Source: Kosakonia radicincitans DSM 16656 (GTDB lineage Bacteria; Pseudomonadota; Gammaproteobacteria; Enterobacterales; Enterobacteriaceae). From it: DNA of 64,000 bases. The stretch lies in NCBI RefSeq assembly GCF_000280495.2, contig NZ_CP018016.1, positions 3,596,001 through 3,660,000 of the forward strand, in the 5' to 3' direction. Shown here piece by piece: positions 26,880 through 34,359 of the stretch. Both the position numbers and the translations under genes were made by a program. Numbering within the stretch: the first letter of the stretch is position 1; the number at the start of each line of letters is the position of its first letter. Under the pieces are notes generated by a model. The model had not been told where the DNA came from. It saw nothing but the letters and a program-made list of their open reading frames with translations, and ran no database searches.

Positions 26880-27189
26880 TGTTTTCGTCCTCGTTAAGTT
26901 CGTTCATCTCTTTGGCAATCAGCGCAGAAATCTCAGATTGCGACAGGCCCAGATAGTGGTTGATGTGCAAAAAAACCTCGCGCCGCCCCTCGGAAACAAA
27001 GACGGCGTAAGGATCGGTTTGTTGGGTAGTGGGAGAAATTGCGACGCTGGACGAATTGACGTGGCAGAGCTTCGCCAGCAGTCGAATAACAATTTCCTGA
27101 TCCGGCGTCATATTCCCCGGCGTGCCGAAAACATTCTGGAATGCTTTTGCGCGGTTGAATGTCAGCCAGAGGCTTTGTAAGCGGTTCAT
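26866..27189 (-). CDS. Bbp19-like small protein
   Basis: A 107-residue protein with the core DPYAVFVSEGRREVFLHINHYLG seen in phage proteins related to BPP-1 Bbp19. It overlaps the portal stop upstream and the scaffold start downstream, so the three are coupled. The exact role in head assembly is unknown. Confidence 0.65.
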   Translation of the reverse strand: MNRLQSLWLTFNRAKAFQNVFGTPGNMTPDQEIVIRLLAKLCHVNSSSVAISPTTQQTDPYAVFVSEGRREVFLHINHYLGLSQSEISALIAKEMNELNEDENNESV

Positions 27190-28856
27190 TAACCCCCCTG
27201 AAGAGCAGGTGAAGGCGCAGGAGTCTGCGCAATCTGATTGGCCTGGGCGAAATCTTTTGCAGCGGTGGCGGCAACCGGCGCAGCGGCAAGCAACTGCTGA
27301 AGCTGTAACTGCTGTTGATCGGCAGCATCCTGCTCAGCCATTTCATCTTCGGTTTTGATGATCTGCACTGGTGCGCCGCTGGCTTTGGCAATAAAGCGCA
27401 GGGCCGCATCAGGATTCAGCGTTCTTGCCAAATTCTGATCGAACTGGCCGATGGTGCCGGCGGCGTTGATAACGTTCATGATGCCGGTAGCCTCTTCGCT
27501 CATTTGCAGGCGCACCAGCGGGCTGGTGTATTCGATGTCGTATTCGTAATTTGCGCGTACCAGTTGTTCCGGCGGCTCAGGAAGCAGGCCATTCTGATAG
27601 GCAATGTCGATCTCGCGAAGGATGAGCGTCCCCAGAAACTCGGCCTGAATTCGCCCGGCGGTGGGTGCCAGCAACTGGCCTTTTTCCTGCGCGCGCAACA
27701 TCGCTTCGGTGGCGGTCATTTGCGGGTTATCGACGAGGATCTGGAACAGCGTGATGAAAAAGCCATCATTGATGGTCTGGCGTTTCTGCTCTGCCAGTGT
27801 CAGCGCTACGCTGAAATCTGTTGATGTGTTCAGCGGCATCGCCAGTTGTTTGCCATCACGCCCCACGCCGCCAAAATTGAGCGCGCCGGGCATCATTTTG
27901 AACGGCTGCAAAATGCCGTCTTCCGGCAAAAGCATCGGCGGGCGAACAGCCATCTGCGCGCCCTCAATAATGGCCCGGTTGATTTCGTTCAGCAGCTTAA
28001 TATCTGGCAGCACAACCATTGCCGGGGAACGTCCGTAAGTCTCGCCCGGCGCGGTGTAGTAACGGCTGATTGCGTAGGGTTGCGACCAGTAGCCGCCCTC
28101 CTGCACAATTTTCGTGCCCTCAAGACAAATATGCACAGACCGGAACGGCATGCCCTCTTTGTCCTGTCGTGACACGTCACGTTTATCATTTGGCTCGACG
28201 CGATGCAGGAAATTGAATGTCTGTGACGGGTTACTTTTGGCTGCGGTTTTCACCATCGAAGGCAAAGCATCTTCCCCGAACTGCTGAATAGCCTGGCGCG
28301 CGGTCATGCAATATTTCCGGTGGACGATATCGATCATCCCCTGGAAATTCTCGGTGAAGTAGATTTCGCGCAGGTGATAGGTGCAGTAGCGCGGCCCCTT
28401 CCCCGTCACGTTATCAACGAACGTGCAGCCGGTACCGAATGCGCCAGCGGAAATGTAATGCTCGTGGGATTGAGAGGCAAAATTCGCCCAGGGTGCATAG
28501 CGGAGCCGGAAGAGAATATCCCGCACATCCTGAAAATAACGCTGGACCTCTTCATCGTTCACAAACTTCTCGTTGCTCAGCGTGTGCCATTTCTGCGTTC
28601 TGGGTGTGATAACTGATTCAATGGCCGCCCCGAATTTTTGCAGCGCCAGCGCGCCGGTGGCATCGATGGCTTTTTCAGTACGCTTTCCGCCCTTCTGCCG
28701 GGTTCCCTTAAATTCAGCGCTGCGCGGCAATATGCGCTCGGCAATCTCCTGCCAGTGCTGTTCGAACACAGAGCGCTCTGTCTCCATGCTCTTTTGCTCG
28801 CGCAGGATACTGGCGATGCGCTCAGTTTCGCTTTTATCGATCTTCATATCGGACAT
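27189..28856 (-). CDS. Portal (head-to-tail connector) protein
   Basis: A 555-residue podovirus portal of the head-to-tail connector family: ERSVFEQHWQEIAERILPRS near the N-terminus, ALQKFGAAIESVITPRTQKW, and a Gln/Ala-rich C-terminal tail. Twelve copies form the DNA entry channel and terminase dock. Start overlaps the terminase stop (TAATG). Size matches epsilon15 gp4. Confidence 0.92.
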   Translation of the reverse strand: MSDMKIDKSETERIASILREQKSMETERSVFEQHWQEIAERILPRSAEFKGTRQKGGKRTEKAIDATGALALQKFGAAIESVITPRTQKWHTLSNEKFVNDEEVQRYFQDVRDILFRLRYAPWANFASQSHEHYISAGAFGTGCTFVDNVTGKGPRYCTYHLREIYFTENFQGMIDIVHRKYCMTARQAIQQFGEDALPSMVKTAAKSNPSQTFNFLHRVEPNDKRDVSRQDKEGMPFRSVHICLEGTKIVQEGGYWSQPYAISRYYTAPGETYGRSPAMVVLPDIKLLNEINRAIIEGAQMAVRPPMLLPEDGILQPFKMMPGALNFGGVGRDGKQLAMPLNTSTDFSVALTLAEQKRQTINDGFFITLFQILVDNPQMTATEAMLRAQEKGQLLAPTAGRIQAEFLGTLILREIDIAYQNGLLPEPPEQLVRANYEYDIEYTSPLVRLQMSEEATGIMNVINAAGTIGQFDQNLARTLNPDAALRFIAKASGAPVQIIKTEDEMAEQDAADQQQLQLQQLLAAAPVAATAAKDFAQANQIAQTPAPSPALQGG

Positions 28857-30253
28857 TAGTTATCCCCGTACAGATCCCAGGATGACTCAGCGTTAAACTG
28901 CTGGCCGTATCCGGGTGGGTTATATGGATCGTAAGCAGACTGGGCAAATTGCTGTGTGGTGGCGCGGTTTCCGCTGCGCAGCGACTTGCTGCCTACAGCG
29001 CCATAGCGGAATGAATCACTGCCGTGTGACGTCCAGTTGTGTAGCGGCGTTGGCTTGTACATCTTGCGCACTTCGTCCCATTCTTTCTGGTACTGCCCCA
29101 GCGCCTCCAGCCCTTTTTCACATTTGGTTTTGTCGAACCAGCAGGAGCGCAACATCATGCGTACCTCGCTGATCCCGTCATCTACGGAAGATGCAGGAAG
29201 AACTTTGCAGCGGATCCCGAGTTTACCGAGCGTCTCTTCACGCGATGCCCCAGTGCTCAGTTCCCGCGCGCGGACGTCATGCGGGAAGAAATGCCTTTCA
29301 GCGTAGGTATAGGGTTTTTCGCGCAGGTGTTTAACGTAATGCTCAAGGCCGACGCCAGAACTCTCGTAATAATCGATAACCCGAGTTTCTTTGCCGATGA
29401 ACTGATAAAACCAGATTGCGGTTGCGTCACCGATGCCCAGATCCCACGAGGTGTAAACTTCGTATTGTGGATCCCATGGCACATTTCCTATCTGCCCGAG
29501 TTTTTCCAGTTCCACCAGAATTGACGAGTAATATGCGCCGGGAATCGCGGCATTCCAGTCGCACATGTATTCCTGGTTAAAAAGCGCCAGCCCCTCATCT
29601 TCCCCACGCTCTTCCTGCATTTCGCGCAGTTCCTGCGCCAGCGTTTCAGCCGGGATATGCTGCGTAATGTCTGCGCTGAGATGGTCGCAAAGCCAGTTAT
29701 CCGGATCTTTCAGGCCACCCTGAAACATTTTGTAGAAGTGGTTCTTGCCGCGTGGCGTCGAAACGAAAAAAGCCCAGCCGCCGTTATCGGCCAGGATAGG
29801 ACGCAGGAAGGCCCATGCTGCGGGATTACTCAGCGCCCATTCAGAAAACACGATTCCCACATGCCCGGAACCAATCAACGAGGCGTAGTTATCGCTGCCA
29901 ACGGCCTGCCATGTTGAGCCGTTGACGAATTCGATCATCATTTCGTTGTCGAGCGTCTTGCGGCGTATTTCTTTCGGGAAAGCCTCATCAATGCGCAATT
30001 GGCCGGTGCGCGGGTTGATCGCTGTCCAGATAGCCTTGCGAACCTGATTCGCCTGCGGCAGACAATGCGCATAGTTCCCCACACGCTCAAATGCTTTGCA
30101 TGCGGTCATGTGCAGGCTGAAATCATCTTTGCCATAACGGCGCGGCCAGCACAAAGCGGCACGCTTGATATTGCCTTCCTGAATGGCAGACCATGCCCGG
30201 CGCTGGTGTGGGCGTGGTGTCCAGTTGTTCGCGGGTAGGATAATTTCTGCCAT
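28856..30253 (-). CDS. Terminase large subunit
   Basis: A 465-residue packaging motor: ATPase domain with a Walker A-like motif WPRRYGKDD at about 36-44 and a Walker B-like segment VGIVFSEW, then a nuclease domain whose first Asp lies in SWDLGIGDAT (about 260-270). It cuts and pumps DNA into the procapsid. It lies between small terminase and portal. Confidence 0.93.
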   Translation of the reverse strand: MAEIILPANNWTPRPHQRRAWSAIQEGNIKRAALCWPRRYGKDDFSLHMTACKAFERVGNYAHCLPQANQVRKAIWTAINPRTGQLRIDEAFPKEIRRKTLDNEMMIEFVNGSTWQAVGSDNYASLIGSGHVGIVFSEWALSNPAAWAFLRPILADNGGWAFFVSTPRGKNHFYKMFQGGLKDPDNWLCDHLSADITQHIPAETLAQELREMQEERGEDEGLALFNQEYMCDWNAAIPGAYYSSILVELEKLGQIGNVPWDPQYEVYTSWDLGIGDATAIWFYQFIGKETRVIDYYESSGVGLEHYVKHLREKPYTYAERHFFPHDVRARELSTGASREETLGKLGIRCKVLPASSVDDGISEVRMMLRSCWFDKTKCEKGLEALGQYQKEWDEVRKMYKPTPLHNWTSHGSDSFRYGAVGSKSLRSGNRATTQQFAQSAYDPYNPPGYGQQFNAESSWDLYGDN

Positions 30254-30337
30254 CTATTCACGTCCTATTCACTTCAATGGATAAAATGCCGGGATTTTTC
30301 CCACTTCACCGATTAGCCAGGCAATAAAAACGCCTGG

Positions 30338-30790
30338 TTATTCTTTCTCGCGGAAATGTTTTACTTTGACGGTGAGGTCGAGATCGCCTTCGACAGATTT
30401 TTTATCCGTAAGGCCAAGCTCTCTTGCGATGATGTTTGCGTTGAGAAGATCAGCAGCCGCGCCAGAAAATTTCTGTTCGTAAATGAGGTTTTCCACTCGC
30501 GTAGTGACTGGGAGAAAATCTTTTTTCTTGCTGTAGGCTTCCCACGTTTTCCGGTCGATATCGAGGAACAGAAACAGGCCGCCAAGCGTCATGGCGCGCA
30601 TTTTTGGGAGTGTGGCTTTAGTGACGGTGCCCTGAAATGCAAAAGCTTTGGTTTCCCACAGCGGATGTTTTTCCACCCACTCGAAATACTCACAGCATGC
30701 ATCCCATAGTTTTTCCGGGTCAGTAAATTTTGGATTTCTTCCATGCTTGCTACGGGCAAGCCAGAATTTATTTCCTTTTGGCGCGGCCAT
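30338..30790 (-). CDS. Terminase small subunit (Gp3-like packaging protein)
   Basis: A 150-residue protein with [21 protein letters not shown] and a helix-turn-helix-like region ([20 protein letters not shown]), ending in a basic KVKHFREKE tail. This layout is typical of Gp3-type small terminases that recognise the packaging site. An inverted repeat (CCAGGC/GCCTGG near 30317-30342) lies just past its stop. Confidence 0.85.
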   Translation of the reverse strand: MAAPKGNKFWLARSKHGRNPKFTDPEKLWDACCEYFEWVEKHPLWETKAFAFQGTVTKATLPKMRAMTLGGLFLFLDIDRKTWEAYSKKKDFLPVTTRVENLIYEQKFSGAAADLLNANIIARELGLTDKKSVEGDLDLTVKVKHFREKE

Positions 30791-30796
30791 TTTTCG

Positions 30797-31096
30797 TTAC
30801 TCCGTAGAATTCCGGCGGTTGTATTTCCGTTTTTGAGCCACTTCCACAGCGCTGTTTTTTTCTTGCGGCTCGATTTCGTTGTCGCCATTTTCCGCGTCTA
30901 ATTTTTCAGGCTCGTTTTTCTTCTCGTCATCCGGGTAAAGAGCCAAGAACGCATCGACTGATGCAGACACAATATCTGCTGCGGCGTTTTTGCCGTCTGA
31001 TGCGCCCGGCCATGAGAAATTACGCGCCAGTACATCACCAGCGGCTTTCACAATTTCCACTTGCAGCGACAAATCCAGCTCATGCAGTTTTTTCAT
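30797..31096 (-). CDS. Hypothetical phage protein upstream of small terminase
   Basis: A 99-residue protein: a helical first half (ELDLSLQVEIVKAAGDVL, IVSASVDAFLALYPDD) and an acidic then basic low-complexity tail. The ATG follows GAGAGGAAAA. No known motif; its position in the late operon suggests an accessory packaging or regulatory role. Confidence 0.65.
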   Translation of the reverse strand: MKKLHELDLSLQVEIVKAAGDVLARNFSWPGASDGKNAAADIVSASVDAFLALYPDDEKKNEPEKLDAENGDNEIEPQEKNSAVEVAQKRKYNRRNSTE

Positions 31097-31109
31097 TGTT
31101 GTTTTCCTC

Positions 31110-31313
31110 TCAGGGTAAAAGATCCATTGCTGCCATAACGATCCGTAGCTCTGGCGCGTCGCCGTTTTTTACCGCTTTCAGAATTACGCGGTCAGAATTG
31201 CCATTCATGTAAGCGGCTGCGCCATACATTGCGGTGTTGATGTGGGCTTTCAGAAATCGCTCTTTCATCAGCGCGAGCAGTTTCTTTGCTTCTTCATCGG
31301 TCAGGGTGATCAT
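31110..31313 (-). CDS. Hypothetical phage protein
   Basis: A 67-residue helical protein (LTDEEAKKLLALMKERFLKA) without recognisable motif. It lies in line with late genes 13 bp before the next one. A 7-bp stem-loop (AAGGCCA/TGGCCTT) lies upstream at about 31341-31365, separating it from the Tad2-like gene. Confidence 0.55.
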   Translation of the reverse strand: MITLTDEEAKKLLALMKERFLKAHINTAMYGAAAYMNGNSDRVILKAVKNGDAPELRIVMAAMDLLP

Positions 31314-31373
31314 GAGTTGCTCCGTTCATGTGTTTTCGGTCAAGGCCACCAGCAGTGATGGCCTTTGCAAAAA

Positions 31374-31889
31374 TCACTCGATAATGATCCAGTCATCAGC
31401 CAGAACATCGGTCTGACTCGCCAGCCAGCCGGTGACCGTAGAACCATCAGCAGAACACATGTTGATGTTTGGCAGGCGGGTAAATACATTGCCTTCGTAT
31501 GCATCGAAAAAAGCAGTGCTGACGCCTTGAATGTGTGAAACAGGCGGCTCCCCCGCAAATGCACCACGATTAAGCCACAGATACATTCCCTTCCCGTTCC
31601 ACCCTGAGCGTGCAACGCGTTTGCCGAGCTTTAACGCTTCAATAGCCAGGCCAAAACTCAGGCCGGATACCGGACGATATGCCTTGTCGAAAACGTCTTT
31701 CGGCGACCATGAGATATAACCGTCAAAGCGATCCGTGTTGGGTTTGCCGCCGTCCAGGTACTCAACCAGATAACCTTCATCCTCACCGTTCTCGTCGGCC
31801 GGAAGTTTCCAGCCGCGAAGCTCGTTGTACGCGGTGCGGGTCATCGGATATGCGTTGATTAATTTCATGCCAATAAATTTCTGTGTCAT
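31374..31889 (-). CDS. DUF2829 protein, Tad2-like anti-Thoeris nucleotide sponge (predicted)
   Basis: A 171-residue protein. Residues about 77-171 form a DUF2829 domain: LSFGLAIEALKLGKRVARSG, then WNGKGMYLWLN and the closing TGWLASQTDVLADDWIIIE. This family includes phage Tad2, which binds the cyclic ADP-ribose-type signal made by Thoeris and so blocks the defence. Residues 1-75 form an extra N-terminal region (MKLINAYPMTRTAYNELRGW) often fused to this domain in phages. It is adjacent to an Acb2-like sponge gene. The family call is firm; the ligand is inferred. Confidence 0.78.
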   Translation of the reverse strand: MTQKFIGMKLINAYPMTRTAYNELRGWKLPADENGEDEGYLVEYLDGGKPNTDRFDGYISWSPKDVFDKAYRPVSGLSFGLAIEALKLGKRVARSGWNGKGMYLWLNRGAFAGEPPVSHIQGVSTAFFDAYEGNVFTRLPNINMCSADGSTVTGWLASQTDVLADDWIIIE

Positions 31890-31924
31890 TCAGGCTTCCT
31901 CTTTATGGGGTGAGACATGGTTAT

Positions 31925-32209
31925 TTAACAATCAGCATCCGGACGGGCTACTGCACGACTCGCCCACATACAGGCTTCCTGCATTTTGGTCCGAGCGATT
32001 GCCAGGCAGCGCAATGCTTCTGCGCGTTCTGTTTCAGACTTATGGCCGCGCGCAACAACTTCAGCCACCAGGCATTCGTGCTCGGTATCCAGCAGGCTGC
32101 AAAAATGACGGCTGATGTCTTTGAAGCGGTTCATTCGCTCAATATCGCCCGGGGTTAAAGTGCGGTAGCCCTTAACCGTGGTGCCGTCCTGCGGTTTTGC
32201 TTCATTCAT
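31925..32209 (-). CDS. Acb2/Tad1-family cyclic-nucleotide sponge (predicted anti-CBASS)
   Basis: A 94-residue helical protein with the family pattern: VKGYRTLTPGDIERMN near the N-terminus and LAIARTKMQEACMWASRAVA at the C-terminus, followed by RPDADC. The second block closely matches the conserved end of phage Acb2 (IAKTK..EASMW..RAV). Acb2 hexamers sequester CBASS cyclic di- and trinucleotides, and the related Tad1 binds Thoeris signals. Its start overlaps the stop of a winged-helix gene (ATGA) and it is followed by the Tad2-like gene. Activity is predicted, not shown. Confidence 0.82.
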   Translation of the reverse strand: MNEAKPQDGTTVKGYRTLTPGDIERMNRFKDISRHFCSLLDTEHECLVAEVVARGHKSETERAEALRCLAIARTKMQEACMWASRAVARPDADC

Positions 32210-32562
32210 TGGTTTTCCTCAGTGGGTGGTTGTCGAACACCCCGCAAAAGCTGGGTGATCATGTAGTTTTTGCTGTTGCGTCGGCAGGATTCGAAAAAGT
32301 CCTCACGCTTGCCCATTGGGGCTTTTTTCCCGCCAAATTGTTCAGCCAGTTCTGGCGTTGAGAAATAAATGCGCCGGGAATTTCGGCCTATTTCGTTGTG
32401 CGCGCGGAATATGAGATTTTCTTTCAGCAGGCTATCCAGAACGTAAAATACGGTGCTGCGCGGCATACCGAGGGAATACATCACCTCAGCAGATGTCACG
32501 CCGCCGGAACAGGTGCGAATAAGCTCCAGCACCGCCGATTTTTTCCTGGTTAAACCCGGCAC
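32206..32562 (-). CDS. Winged-helix DNA-binding protein
   Basis: About 118 residues from a GTG at 32562 (AAGG upstream), which overlaps the Ref-like stop. A winged-helix fold is indicated by SAVLELIRTCSGGVTSAEVM and YSLGMPRSTVFYVLDSLLKE followed by a wing (RNSRRIYFS). It overlaps the Acb2-like start by 4 bp. It could be a late regulator or control the anti-defence genes. A longer upstream frame is discounted because it would overlap the nuclease gene throughout. Confidence 0.65.
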   Translation of the reverse strand: MPGLTRKKSAVLELIRTCSGGVTSAEVMYSLGMPRSTVFYVLDSLLKENLIFRAHNEIGRNSRRIYFSTPELAEQFGGKKAPMGKREDFFESCRRNSKNYMITQLLRGVRQPPTEENQ

Positions 32563-32852
32563 AGGCGCAATACCTTCACTTCTGCCACAACCTGATCGAG
32601 CAGTTGCAGCTCGCTGCCATACAATCCTTCCCAATGTTTTTGTCCGGCATGAATGGCTACGCCGTAGCCGCCAGTTCGATGGTGAGCAGGGCAAAGCGGG
32701 AGTGTTTTTTTATGGTCGGCGCGCTGGCCCGCGCCCTGCCCTGTGCGGATGTGGTGAATTTCCGCAGGTGATGCCCCAAAACCCAGATTGCGGCAAACCA
32801 CGCAACCGAGATCCGCAACGTCAGACAGCCAGTCTTTATCGTCTTTTGTCAT
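32550..32852 (-). CDS. Ref-like HNH nuclease
   Basis: A 100-residue protein with a zinc-HNH layout: CVVC (C17, C20), EIHHIRTGQGAGQRADHKKT around H33/H34, and LPLCPAHHRTG (C54, H57/H58). This matches the Ref family of phage P1 and lambdoid relatives (RecA-dependent HNH nucleases that raise recombination frequency). The start at 32852 follows the end of the DUF1367 gene. Confidence 0.82.
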   Translation of the reverse strand: MTKDDKDWLSDVADLGCVVCRNLGFGASPAEIHHIRTGQGAGQRADHKKTLPLCPAHHRTGGYGVAIHAGQKHWEGLYGSELQLLDQVVAEVKVLRLCRV

Positions 32853-32862
32853 GGTTGACGTC

Positions 32863-33459
32863 TCAGGCTGCGTAGCTGAACAGTTGAGAGGCGGCATTTT
32901 CTGCTGCCTGCTGGGTCGGGAAGTTGCGGAACAGGATGAAGTTCCAGAGGACATCGAGAACGGATTTGTAAAGCTGGGCGAATTCAATATCGTCCATTTT
33001 GGCGAACGATATTGATTTGGGTTCTTTGCGGGTGCTGCCGTCTGGCATCCGGTATTCGGTGTAAAAACCAGCCTGGATAGTTACCCATGCCCGGAAAGCT
33101 TCAAACGATTTGACGGCGCTGATATTACCGGCGCGCTTCTCTGCCTCTTCACGCAGGTATTGATCGGCCAGTTCCTCAAGCGTTTCTTCGTGACCGGCAT
33201 AATGGGCGACAAGCTGGACGTAACCCCGGACCAGTTTTTTATCTGCCGGTGAGATTGCGCCGCCGGTGGGTTGCCAGTATTCGAAACCAAGGTTGAGGAG
33301 TGAGAAAAACTTTCTGTGAAATGCTGCGTTGCGAGCCTGTTTAAAATCGGCGTAAAGCACAGCGCCCAAGCGAACTTTTTTTTCGATGAATTCGCGGGCG
33401 TCAGGAGTGGCGGGAACTAATACCCCACCAGCGGATTTGATAAATGAGTACTGCGCCAT
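32863..33459 (-). CDS. DUF1367 family phage protein
   Basis: A 198-residue protein with ARNAAFHRKFFSLLNLGFEYW near residue 45 and KSISFAKMDDIEFAQLYKSV near the C-terminus, the pattern of DUF1367 proteins common in lambdoid nin-like regions beside Ref/NinX genes. A recombination or replication accessory role is suggested by such neighbours; biochemistry is unknown to me. Confidence 0.75.
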   Translation of the reverse strand: MAQYSFIKSAGGVLVPATPDAREFIEKKVRLGAVLYADFKQARNAAFHRKFFSLLNLGFEYWQPTGGAISPADKKLVRGYVQLVAHYAGHEETLEELADQYLREEAEKRAGNISAVKSFEAFRAWVTIQAGFYTEYRMPDGSTRKEPKSISFAKMDDIEFAQLYKSVLDVLWNFILFRNFPTQQAAENAASQLFSYAA

Positions 33460-33526
33460 AGGTTTCCCCTTTAGCGCAGCAATTGCTCAGAAATACAGGT
33501 GCCGGGTGTTCAGGCCGGTACCAGAA

Positions 33527-33718
33527 TTATACCTTAGTTTTGTCTTTTTTCACAACGGCAAACCCAGCTAATTCCGCCAATTCAAACAATGACTTAAGAG
33601 AGGCTATGTGTTCATCGTCGTAAACTGTTCTTATAGCGGAAACCTTGCCATTCTTGCAGGTCAGAAGAACGCGCCCATTATCGGGGAGATGATCTCCCAC
33701 CTCCGATTTTTCAATCAC
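33527..33718 (-). CDS. Small LexA-controlled phage protein of unknown function
   Basis: A 63-residue protein from a GTG at 33718 placed 5 bp after GGGAGG. The frame is open further upstream, but those codons lie inside the promoter and LexA box, so the short form is favoured. It has a beta-rich first half (GRVLLTCKNGKVSAIRTVYD) and a helical, basic C-terminus. No similarity to DinI, SulA or Tum recognised. An SOS-driven gene in a prophage whose repressor lacks a protease domain makes it a candidate antirepressor. Confidence 0.65.
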   Translation of the reverse strand: MIEKSEVGDHLPDNGRVLLTCKNGKVSAIRTVYDDEHIASLKSLFELAELAGFAVVKKDKTKV

Positions 33719-33736
33719 GCCATCCTCCCGTATGAA

Positions 33737-33785
33737 TACTGTTTTTTTATACAGTATATATACCCCCGAGGGATAGGAAGTGCAA
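33737..33785 (-). promoter_or_regulatory. SOS promoter with LexA box
   Basis: On the minus strand TTGCAC (33780-33785), a 17-bp spacer and TATATA (33757-33762) form a good sigma-70 promoter. Immediately downstream of the -10 lies TACTGTATAAAAAAACAGTA (33737-33756), a full LexA box with outer TACTG/CAGTA arms and the CTG-N10-CAG core. Confidence 0.88.
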
Positions 33786-33845
33786 ATTTTAACGCTTAAA
33801 AAAGGTTGTGAATTATAGTTCATTCAAACACTAACCACTTGTTTG

Positions 33846-34013
33846 TTATGTATAAACATCCCTCAGTTTCAGTTCATCGGCTACGGACTCCGGCACCACA
33901 ACGGGCATGGGTACGCGGATCACCATCCGGCGTAACAACGCAATCTCTTTTTGCTGAGATATCAGCTTTGCTTTAAGGCGGCGCAAGCGCCGCTGTTTGA
34001 GTTTGCTCACCAT
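33846..34013 (-). CDS. 55-residue basic coiled-coil peptide
   Basis: MVSKLKQRRLRRLKAKLISQ opens a very basic helix, followed by EIALLRRMVIRVPMPVVVPE. Its ATG overlaps the stop of the preceding 26-residue micro-ORF (ATGGTGA), indicating translational coupling. The basic helix suggests nucleic-acid binding. Function unknown. Confidence 0.6.
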   Translation of the reverse strand: MVSKLKQRRLRRLKAKLISQQKEIALLRRMVIRVPMPVVVPESVADELKLRDVYT

Positions 34014-34087
34014 GGAAACCGCCAAAGCTCATTGAGCACGCCAGCAACAAGCAGGATGAACATCACGGCGTCGAATGGGTTAGGCAT
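34007..34087 (-). CDS. 26-residue membrane micro-protein
   Basis: MPNPFDAVMFILLVAGVLNE followed by LWRFPW: a single short membrane helix. It has a good GGGAGAAG ribosome binding site, its start overlaps the stop of the previous gene, and its stop overlaps the next start. This chain of overlaps supports a real gene despite the size. Confidence 0.55.
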   Translation of the reverse strand: MPNPFDAVMFILLVAGVLNELWRFPW

Positions 34088-34358
34088 CGCGCTTCTCCCG
34101 CAGAATCTGAATGATTAGCCCAGATTCCATTTTGGCTATTATGCTTTCGCCAGGCGCAATTTTATCGGCGTTAAAAGCTTCATATATCGCGTCAATAGCT
34201 ATCATTTTTGCATCCTTGCGGTTCCACCATCGCCAGCCTTTCCGCACTGCAAAATTGACAAGCCATTGACCGGATTTGAACGCCATATAAAACCAAATTA
34301 GCGATAACTGAGCCAGCATCGTCCAGTCAAGAAACCCGTAGTCTTTGAATGCTTCCAC
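34080..34358 (-). CDS. Small phage membrane-associated protein
   Basis: A 92-residue protein from a GTG at 34358 with AGGAGG 5 bp upstream. It has one hydrophobic segment (WTMLAQLSLIWFYMAF) and a Trp/Lys/Arg-rich juxtamembrane region (VRKGWRWWNRKD), then a soluble helical tail. Function unknown. Overlaps the following micro-ORF start. Confidence 0.6.
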   Translation of the reverse strand: MEAFKDYGFLDWTMLAQLSLIWFYMAFKSGQWLVNFAVRKGWRWWNRKDAKMIAIDAIYEAFNADKIAPGESIIAKMESGLIIQILREKRDA

Positions 34359-34359
34359 C

